Position numbers and translations under genes: made by a program. This document shows positions 21,015 through 26,663 of a DNA stretch of 26,663 nucleotides, in pieces. How positions within the stretch are numbered: the stretch's first letter is position 1; each line of letters begins with the position of its first letter. The DNA is from an uncultured Collinsella sp. (lineage in GTDB: Bacteria > Actinomycetota > Coriobacteriia > Coriobacteriales > Coriobacteriaceae): the NCBI GenBank assembly GCA_902495155.1, contig CABUWD010000008.1:1-26663 (forward strand), in the 5' to 3' direction. The notes under the pieces were generated by a model. It had not been told where the DNA came from. It did no database searches and worked only from the letters and a program-made list of their open reading frames with translations.

Positions 21015-22127
21015 TTAGACCGGCTTAAGCCCAAAACACGCCCGCAGCGTGTTAAGCAACGCTTCTTGCTTCTTCCTGCGAGCATCGACACGATTCCGGT
21101 ACCGCTTTCGCATACGCTGGTGCATGCGCCATGCGAGCGCTTCCATTGCCTCCATGTCGCAGAGCATCTCGTTGTTGACCGTCGCGACCTCGATCCCCAT
21201 AGCTATGAAGCCCGTGTTGCGTTTTTCATCATGGATACGTCCCCTCCGAGAGGAATGGCCCAGCTCACCGTTGTATTCCAGGTCAAACCGGGCTGCTTCC
21301 TGATACGCATCGCAAACTGCATGCGGCATCCCCGAGATTGCCTGCGCACGGTCATTGAACTCGATTTTGCAATCGGTCTTAAAGGGACCGCAGGCAAACC
21401 CGCCATAGGAAAACGGAAGCGAAAACAGGGCGAGCATGATGCACTCCATGGGTGAGCGCAGGTTTTCCGAAAGATAGGGACACAGACGCTGCAGCTGTTT
21501 GGCCGCGGTCCCCTTGCATACCGCGAGATAATCTGCCAGACGATCGGGCGTCAGCACCGGCTCGACCTCAAAGTAGCCCACATCTGGCGGTTGGTCCTTG
21601 TCCTTTGCAAGTTTGTTCACAACAGGCGAGCTGTAGGGAGGCAGAAACTTACCGCGATCGCTCAGTGAAATCTTGGAGCACAGCTCCTGGGCCAGGGCAA
21701 ATGCCTGGATGCAACCGACTTCGCGTGCAACGGCAGCGCAAAGGGCCTTGGGAGACAAGCTGTATACCCCCGGCTCCACTTCCAGAATCGATCCGGCCGG
21801 CAACCCCGCGGAACAGACGGACCAACTCACGCCAGGTATGCGGCGGCGCTGCGCCGCAGTCCCCACCAGCAGGCACAAGTCTTCTTGCACCTCGCCACTC
21901 GCGGCTCCAATTCGCACCAAATCTGAAAGGTAGATATCCCCGGCCGAAGGCGATGACGTACACAGCACGCGGCGCTCCTCCTCGGGATCGAGGTCTTTCC
22001 AGCTGATGTAGCCCATCTGCCGGCGCTCGGCGCGCATCATGCGCAACGCCAAGGCGCCCGTCAGGATCACGGAAGCCGCGAGCTGTTCTTTCGTCGGCTC
22101 GACGCGCTGGTTGATTTTTACCGCCAC
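21015..22127 (-). CDS. Orphan protein with a Vsr/DUF559-like PD-(D/E)XK nuclease motif
   Basis: I do not recognise a characterised protein. The 370 residues divide in two. The N-terminal 200 have a strand-rich part, PGVSWSVCSAGLPAGSILEV followed by GVYSLSP, faintly recalling AbiEi-type proteins. The C-terminal half has the order expected of a Vsr/DUF559 restriction-endonuclease-like fold: SPMECIMLALFSLP with Glu228, RFDLEYNG with Asp282 and Glu284, His291, then HDEKR with Asp300 and Arg303, and a GIEVATVNNE strand. The last 40 residues are Arg/Lys-rich. The start is uncertain: GTG at 22127, with AGGGG eight bases upstream, is preferred; a TTG at 22145 would overlap comF. It lies 11 nt after comF on the same strand and next to the inverted-repeat element. 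Catalytic activity is inferred only. Confidence 0.7.
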   Translation of the reverse strand: MAVKINQRVEPTKEQLAASVILTGALALRMMRAERRQMGYISWKDLDPEEERRVLCTSSPSAGDIYLSDLVRIGAASGEVQEDLCLLVGTAAQRRRIPGVSWSVCSAGLPAGSILEVEPGVYSLSPKALCAAVAREVGCIQAFALAQELCSKISLSDRGKFLPPYSSPVVNKLAKDKDQPPDVGYFEVEPVLTPDRLADYLAVCKGTAAKQLQRLCPYLSENLRSPMECIMLALFSLPFSYGGFACGPFKTDCKIEFNDRAQAISGMPHAVCDAYQEAARFDLEYNGELGHSSRRGRIHDEKRNTGFIAMGIEVATVNNEMLCDMEAMEALAWRMHQRMRKRYRNRVDARRKKQEALLNTLRACFGLKPV

Positions 22128-22138
22128 ATGAACCACCC

Positions 22139-22945
22139 CTACCAAACGCGTGCGATAGCAAGGCCATCGACAGCCGCGGCACCGGCGCGCTTGAGTTCTG
22201 CCGAAGCCGCCGCCATCGTCGCGCCTGTGGTAATGACGTCATCGATAAGCAGCAGGCGGCGGCCCCGCACGTCCTCGACCGTCTCGTACATGCCCCGGGC
22301 GCGCTCTCGGCGCTCCTCGCGACCGAGTTCGCGCTGGTCGCCATGGCCGTACTTAACGAGGGCATCGAGCAGCGGTACACCCGACAGCTCACAAAATGGA
22401 CGCGCAATGGCCTCCATATGATCAAAGCCGCGCCGCCGAAACGCCGCCGCTGTCGCAGGCACAAACACAACTGCGTCGGCAGCGGACAACACGCCGCCAT
22501 AGCGATCGGGGGCCACAACTTGGGCATGCAGGGCGGTGTCGTATAGCAGCTCTGCCAGATACGGCGCCAGGCGTCGCTCGCCCGCGTCTTTGTACGCTTT
22601 AATGATGCGCGGCAGCGGATGCGTGTAGGCGGCACATGCCAGGCAGCGATCGAGTGCCTCGGCCATTGCCGAGGACGCACCCTCGACCGAGCACTCAGTG
22701 CACAGCAGGTCTCCAAACGGAGCGCCGCATCGAGTGCAGCTATGACGCGGATCGATGAGCGTAAGCGCCGCGAGGCAGTCTTGGCAAATTAGCGCGCCGG
22801 AGCGCTCGCAGCCGGCGCATCGCGTGGGCGACAACGCCTCGAGCGCCTCGTGCGCCGCACGCTCGGCAAACGGTAGCAATTCATCCGCAAACGGCAGGGT
22901 GCCAACGCTTTGCAGGCAACCCAACGCATTCAAATGTCTCTTCAC
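22139..22945 (-). CDS. comF: ComF family protein (phosphoribosyltransferase-like)
   Basis: ComF proteins take part in DNA uptake and in some bacteria in DNA repair. The 268 residues have an N-terminal zinc-ribbon region with Cys at about 43, 46, 54 and 57 (CAGCERSGALICQDC) and 70, 73, 82 and 85 (CTRCGAPFGDLLCTEC). The phosphoribosyltransferase domain follows: PRIIKAYKDAGERRLAPYLA, VFVPATAAAFRRRGFDHMEA and the PRPP loop LLLIDDVITTGATM. The start is GTG at 22945 with AGGGAGGG seven bases upstream; an upstream in-frame ATG would lie inside that hairpin. The Shine-Dalgarno sequence is buried in a strong hairpin. It is followed by the nuclease-like gene after 11 nt. Confidence 0.93.
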   Translation of the reverse strand: MKRHLNALGCLQSVGTLPFADELLPFAERAAHEALEALSPTRCAGCERSGALICQDCLAALTLIDPRHSCTRCGAPFGDLLCTECSVEGASSAMAEALDRCLACAAYTHPLPRIIKAYKDAGERRLAPYLAELLYDTALHAQVVAPDRYGGVLSAADAVVFVPATAAAFRRRGFDHMEAIARPFCELSGVPLLDALVKYGHGDQRELGREERRERARGMYETVEDVRGRRLLLIDDVITTGATMAAASAELKRAGAAAVDGLAIARVW

Positions 22946-22948
22946 GAC

Positions 22949-22984
22949 ACAACCCTCCCTATGCAAAGGCAGAGGGAGGGTTGT
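22949..22984 (-). promoter_or_regulatory. comF: Hairpin enclosing the comF ribosome-binding site
   Basis: ACAACCCTCCCT (22949-22960) and AGGGAGGGTTGT (22973-22984) form a perfect 12-bp stem with a 12-nt loop. On the comF transcript the 3' arm contains AGGGAGGG, the Shine-Dalgarno sequence, ending three bases before the GTG start. Folding would hide the ribosome-binding site. No T run follows, so it is not an ordinary terminator. Confidence 0.75.
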
Positions 22985-23047
22985 TGATTCAGCGCCATGA
23001 TACCCCGACGCGTTTGGGGTTAGGCAGGTTAAATCCGCTCGCGGGCG

Positions 23048-24748
23048 TTATTCGCCGGCAGGCGGTTGCGGCGCGGACGAGCTCGGGGTCGAGCCCTCGC
23101 CACCGTCCTGACGCGGCTTGCGGGAGCGACGACGGCGACGGCGCTTCTGGCCCTGGTCGGCCGAGCCCTCGCCGCCACGATCCTCGCGCACGTCACGCTC
23201 GTCGCGAGAGGCGCCGCGCGCGGCCTTGGCTGCCGTACCTCCACCGTCGCCGGGGCGACGGCGCGTGACCTTGACCTCGCCATCCGAAACCTGATCGGCC
23301 ACGGAAGGCACCGAGGGCTTCTGCTGCGTGCCCGAAGAATGGCGACGACGCGGACGCGGCGCGCGCTCCTCATCGCCACGCGGCTTGCCGCCCTTGTCGG
23401 CAGGTGCGTCGGAACCCGAGCCGCCCTTGGGAGCAGTGCCGGCCTCGCGAGCGGCTGCGGCGCGGAAGGCATCCTCGCGCTCCTCGCTCGACAAATGGCG
23501 GCGGCGACGGCGCGTGGGATTCATGCCACCGCCGCGGTTTTGCTGCTGAGGCTGCTGAGCCTCGCGCTCGCGGGAGGAATTCTTGCCTGCGGGAGCGGCC
23601 TCGCCGGCGTCGCCCGAACCCGAGCGCTTGCGGCGGCGACGTCCACCGGCAGCCTCCTCAGCCTCGGGTGCCTCGGCCTTGCCGCGACCCTTACCGCGGC
23701 CGCGACCCTCGCCCTGGCTCTGACCGGCACGGGTATCGGCGTCCGCATCGCGACGACGGCGCTTGGGCATCGACGTGCCGGCCAGACGGTCGGCACTCGA
23801 CAGGCCATCGCCCACGTCGACGCCATTCTCGCGATCGAGCTCCATGAGCGCCAGGCGCATCTCGGGCGACTCGATGCGCTCGAGCACATCACGCGTCACG
23901 CAGTCGGGGCGACAGTTGCAGCCCTGCTCGGCGGCCTTCTTTTTGCAGCCCTCCGAGCACGTCATATCGGCCAGGTTGACCTTAAAGACTTTGCCGTTCT
24001 CCAGGCGCAGCACCAGCTGCTCACGCGGCGTGTCATATTCCTGGATACGCGCCTTGCCAAGCGGCGTATCGATGAGCGTCTTCTTTTTGGGCGCACGGCT
24101 CTTAAAGTCCTTGTACGCCTCGAACTCATAACGCAGGCAGCACATCAGGCGGCCGCAAACGCCGCTAATCTTGGACGAGTTGAGCGGTAGGTCCTGCTCT
24201 TTTGCCATGCGAATCGAGACGGGCTCAAACTGTCCGCCAAAGCGCGTACAGCAGAGTTCCTGTCCGCACTGGGCATAGCCGCCCACCAGGCGGGTCTCGT
24301 CGCGCACGCCGATCTGGCGCATGTCGACGCGAATGTGCAGCGTCGAGGACAGATCCTTGACGAGCTGGCGAAAATCGACGCGCTCCTCTGCCGCAAAGTA
24401 GAACACGGCCTTCTCGCCGCCAAACAGGTACTCGACGCCCACCGGCTTCATCTCGAGATCGAGCTCCTTGACCAGGCGGCGGAAGTCGACCATGGCCTCG
24501 TCGCCTTGGATGGCCAGGTCGTCGGCAAGCTGCAGGTCGATGTCGCTCGCCACGCGCAGCACGGGCTTAAGCGGCTGACCGATCTCGTCTTGCGGCACCT
24601 CAAAGGGATCGGCCGTGACCAGGCCGATCTCGGTTCCGCGCTCGGTGGAGCAAATGGCATAATCGGCCTCGAGGATATCCAGATCCTGCGGGTCGAACCA
24701 CAGGTCGCGCGAGGCGTAGGTAAACTTAACGGGTACGACTAACGGCAT
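23048..24748 (-). CDS. ricT: RicT/YaaT (PSP1 domain) iron-sulfur protein with a long Arg-rich tail
   Basis: RicT (YaaT) is part of the Ric (Y) complex, which binds iron-sulfur clusters and adjusts RNase Y-dependent mRNA processing. The core, residues 1-290, shows FTYASRDLWFDP, RGTEIGLV, MRQIGVRDETRLVGGYAQCG and the Cys set CGQELCC (161, 166, 167), GVCGRLMCCLRYE (198, 203, 204), plus an extra cluster CSEGC...CNCRPDC (264-283). Bacillus YaaT is about 275 residues. Here another roughly 240 follow, low-complexity and basic, with RRRRD, RRRRKR, RRRRRH, RPRRRH and RRRRRRSRK patches separated by Gly/Ala/Asp-rich linkers. Such tails are common in RNA-binding proteins. GGAAGG lies seven bases before the ATG, which overlaps the end of holB by 10 nt. 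Confidence 0.93.
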   Translation of the reverse strand: MPLVVPVKFTYASRDLWFDPQDLDILEADYAICSTERGTEIGLVTADPFEVPQDEIGQPLKPVLRVASDIDLQLADDLAIQGDEAMVDFRRLVKELDLEMKPVGVEYLFGGEKAVFYFAAEERVDFRQLVKDLSSTLHIRVDMRQIGVRDETRLVGGYAQCGQELCCTRFGGQFEPVSIRMAKEQDLPLNSSKISGVCGRLMCCLRYEFEAYKDFKSRAPKKKTLIDTPLGKARIQEYDTPREQLVLRLENGKVFKVNLADMTCSEGCKKKAAEQGCNCRPDCVTRDVLERIESPEMRLALMELDRENGVDVGDGLSSADRLAGTSMPKRRRRDADADTRAGQSQGEGRGRGKGRGKAEAPEAEEAAGGRRRRKRSGSGDAGEAAPAGKNSSREREAQQPQQQNRGGGMNPTRRRRRHLSSEEREDAFRAAAAREAGTAPKGGSGSDAPADKGGKPRGDEERAPRPRRRHSSGTQQKPSVPSVADQVSDGEVKVTRRRPGDGGGTAAKAARGASRDERDVREDRGGEGSADQGQKRRRRRRSRKPRQDGGEGSTPSSSAPQPPAGE

Positions 24749-25866
24749 TTCAGTGCCTTCCTGATATCGAACAGCATGACCTCGATGGCCAGCTGGGGAG
24801 TAACGTTTCTGGCGATGTTGCGCTCGGCGGTCGCGACTGCCTCGAGCGCCCGCGTGGCACCCGCAACATTGGTCGCGGCGGCAAGCCGACCGATCGTGTC
24901 GCGCACGTCTTCGTTCACCACGTCGGCCGCCTCGTCCTGAAGCGTCAGCAGCACGTCGCGCATGAGCGTCCGCGCGCTCGCCAGCGCTTCCATGATACCC
25001 GAACGCTCGCGCGCGTTGAGTTCGCGCTTGTTGCGGTCCTCAAGCTGCTTCAATGCTCCACGCGACAAGTAGTCGGCGTTTTGCTCGAGCACCTTTTCCT
25101 GCGTGGACTTGACCTCGGCGAGCGGCGCCTTAACGGCGACGATGAGTGACTTGGCGCGGCTGAGCACGTCGGCCTCGTCGGCGGCGATAAGCGAATCGAT
25201 GGCGCGAACCATCTGACGGCGGGCGTCCTGGCGCTCGGCGCTCTTGAGGAACTCGATGCCACGCGTGGGGCTTCCCGCTACGGCGACGGCCATGCGGCAA
25301 CGCGCAGGGTCCTGACCGGTGGCGCGGCTCACGGCCTGCGCGGCGACGGCAGGCGATACCAGCCGAAACGGCACGCACTGGCAGCGGCTCACGATGGTGG
25401 GCAACATCACGTCTGCCGAGGTGCCCAGCAAGATAAACATAACGCCCTCGGGCGGCTCCTCGAGCGTTTTGAGCAGTGCGTTGGCGGTGTTGGCGCGCAG
25501 CTGCTCGGCACGGTCGATGATGTAGACCTTGGCCTTGGCACGGATGGGCGCCAGCGGCACGTCGTCGAGCAGCTCGCGGGTCTGGGCGATGAGGTAGCCC
25601 GTGGCGCTCTCGGGCGTGTAATAGTGCACGTCGGGGTGTGTATGGCGGGCGACGCGCACGCAGCTATCGCATGAGCCGCAGCCATCCTGCTCGCACAGGA
25701 AGGCTTGGGCGAGCGCCCACGCGGCGTCGAGCTTGCCCGCGCCGGGCGCGCCCAAAAACAGGTAGGCGTGCGATGCGCGACCGCTGGCGACGGCATTGGT
25801 CAAAAAGTCGCGCACGCGCTCTTGGGTGTCGAGCTTGGCCAGCAGACTTGCCTGAGCGGGGGCCAT
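24739..25866 (-). CDS. holB: DNA polymerase III delta' subunit
   Basis: Delta' is a clamp-loader subunit of the replicative polymerase. The 375-residue AAA+ protein has YLFLGAPGAGK (Walker A-like, 39-45), a zinc-binding CEQDGCGSCDSC (Cys 58, 63, 66, 69), HPDVHYY, IIDRAEQLRANTANALLKTL then EEPPEGV, and the IVSRCQ arginine-finger motif. The residue after the Walker Lys is Leu rather than Ser/Thr, consistent with delta' not hydrolysing ATP. The ATG at 25866 is one base from the tmk stop, with AGGAGG upstream. The order tmk-holB-ricT is the standard one in many Gram-positive bacteria. Confidence 0.95.
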   Translation of the reverse strand: MAPAQASLLAKLDTQERVRDFLTNAVASGRASHAYLFLGAPGAGKLDAAWALAQAFLCEQDGCGSCDSCVRVARHTHPDVHYYTPESATGYLIAQTRELLDDVPLAPIRAKAKVYIIDRAEQLRANTANALLKTLEEPPEGVMFILLGTSADVMLPTIVSRCQCVPFRLVSPAVAAQAVSRATGQDPARCRMAVAVAGSPTRGIEFLKSAERQDARRQMVRAIDSLIAADEADVLSRAKSLIVAVKAPLAEVKSTQEKVLEQNADYLSRGALKQLEDRNKRELNARERSGIMEALASARTLMRDVLLTLQDEAADVVNEDVRDTIGRLAAATNVAGATRALEAVATAERNIARNVTPQLAIEVMLFDIRKALKCR

Positions 25867-25867
25867 G

Positions 25868-26551
25868 TTACTCGGCCTCCTGGGCAAGCGCGGCGGTGAC
25901 GGCGTCCTGGGAAATGTCGAGGCCGTAGGCGCGAACCCGCTCGACCGTCTGCGCGAAGACTTCCTCGATGGACGCGGTCGCGTCGATGAGCTTTACGCGG
26001 TTTGGTTCCTCGGCGGCAATGGCGCAAAATCCCTGGTAGACGCGCTCTTGGAAGGCCATGCCTTTTGCCTCCATGCGATCTGCCGCGCCACGGGCTGCCA
26101 TGCGCAGCGCCGCCTGCTCGGGCGTGATGTGATAGACGAGCGTGAGCGCCGGGTGCGTACCCGCGACGGCCAGGTTGTTGGCGTCGCGTACTATCTGGCG
26201 ATCGAGGCCATCGGCAAACGCCTGGTAGCAGGTCGTGGAATCGTAGAAGCGATCGCACAGGACCACCTTACCGACAGCAAGGGCGGGCACGATGACCTCG
26301 TGCACCAACTGAGCGCGCGCCGCCTCGTAGAGCAACAACTCGCAGGTGTCGCCCATCGCCGTGTTGGCGGGGTCGAGCAGCAGAGCACGGATCTTTTCGC
26401 TGATGGCGGTACCGCCCGGCTCGCGCAGGCTCACAACCTGGTAGCCAGCGAGTTCGAGCGCGCGGGCAAGCAGGCGCGCCTGCGTGGACTTGCCAGCGCC
26501 ATCGACGCCCTCGAGCGTGATAAAGCTATGTTGAGCGGGCTCAAAAGCCAT
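25868..26551 (-). CDS. tmk: Thymidylate kinase
   Basis: Tmk phosphorylates dTMP to dTDP with ATP. The 227 residues have HSFITLEGVDGAGKSTQARL with the P-loop at 15-23, SLREPGGTAISEKIR (dTMP-side), VVLCDRFYDSTTCYQ with DRF at 100-102, and a LID region RGAADRMEAKGMAFQERV. The length is slightly more than the usual 205-215. GGAAGGGA lies about nine bases before the ATG. It is the first gene of the tmk-holB-ricT unit; the promoter is expected in 26552-26663, where I see no clear -10/-35 pair. Confidence 0.97.
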   Translation of the reverse strand: MAFEPAQHSFITLEGVDGAGKSTQARLLARALELAGYQVVSLREPGGTAISEKIRALLLDPANTAMGDTCELLLYEAARAQLVHEVIVPALAVGKVVLCDRFYDSTTCYQAFADGLDRQIVRDANNLAVAGTHPALTLVYHITPEQAALRMAARGAADRMEAKGMAFQERVYQGFCAIAAEEPNRVKLIDATASIEEVFAQTVERVRAYGLDISQDAVTAALAQEAE

Positions 26552-26663
26552 GGGCGCAGTCCCTTCCTACAAGGCGCGTAAATGCGATTTATAGCAACCA
26601 AGCCATGATACCCCAGTGCTCGGTGCGTCCCCAATGGCTAAAGGTGCCTTTCCAAAGTTGCGG

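Noticed and set aside
22988..23015. Short shared sequence GCCATGATACCCC also found near 26602
   Set aside because: Thirteen bases only, with no shared context; too short to call a repeat family.
23066..24190. Long plus-strand open frame of 374 codons
   Set aside because: It is the antisense of ricT in GC-rich, Arg-coding DNA; its composition is Ala/Arg/Leu-rich with no domain, while the minus-strand frame has clear RicT motifs.
1..26663. CRISPR arrays, insertion sequences, rRNA genes, prophage genes
   Set aside because: No regularly spaced direct repeats, transposase, rRNA or phage structural genes were found on either strand.

Overview
The window reads as a chromosomal segment of a GC-rich (about 60% by eye) gut actinobacterium of the Coriobacteriia, most likely Collinsella or a close relative. 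This is inferred from the gene set (mannose-family PTS, AgaS, NagA, an Arg-rich RicT, long HPF, HEAT-repeat and SurA-like proteins) and from style; no rRNA marker is present. Nearly all genes are on the minus strand.

Region 1-2000 is mixed. It holds a short HTH gene (possibly cut by the window edge), an orphan PTS IIB-like protein whose phosphorylatable His is replaced by Tyr, a tRNA-Thr(CGU) with its own promoter and terminator, and an AT-richer stretch (about 1141-1860) with one unrecognised gene and a striking lac-operator-like sequence.

Region 2000-12690 is an amino-sugar utilisation locus, best explained as N-acetylgalactosamine (GalNAc) use. In minus-strand order it holds: a mannose-family PTS operon (IIA-yajC-IIB-IIC-IID), a GntR/HutC regulator, agaS (SIS-domain deaminase/isomerase), nagA (deacetylase), and, beyond a plus-strand flavodoxin gene, a LacX-like mutarotase, a LacC-like tagatose-6-phosphate kinase and a YhcH/NanQ-type protein. 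The implied route is GalNAc -> GalNAc-6-P (PTS) -> GalN-6-P (NagA) -> tagatose-6-P (AgaS) -> tagatose-1,6-bisphosphate (LacC). The aldolase is not in this window. A C-terminal remnant of a second nagA lies between lacC and the YhcH gene. Sites of the form CTGGT-N4-ACCAG/C at the agaS and PTS promoters are candidate operators of the GntR protein. The PTS operon is preceded by about 630 bp of palindrome-rich regulatory DNA.

Region 12690-19260 is housekeeping or conserved sequence: a SurA-like membrane-anchored protein, an isocitrate dehydrogenase, a HEAT-repeat protein, a small membrane protein, a beta-hydroxyacid dehydrogenase with a His/Cys-rich C-terminal tail, a DegV lipid-binding protein and the long form of ribosome hibernation factor HPF.

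Region 19260-26663 holds a solute-binding lipoprotein, a 227-bp inverted-repeat element (52-nt arms), an orphan protein with a Vsr/DUF559-like nuclease motif set next to it, comF with its ribosome-binding site inside a perfect 12-bp hairpin, and the overlapping series tmk-holB-ricT, where RicT has a roughly 240-residue Arg-rich tail. The most unusual items are the inverted-repeat element with its neighbouring nuclease-like gene, the metal-binding tail, the His-to-Tyr IIB protein and the comF hairpin.
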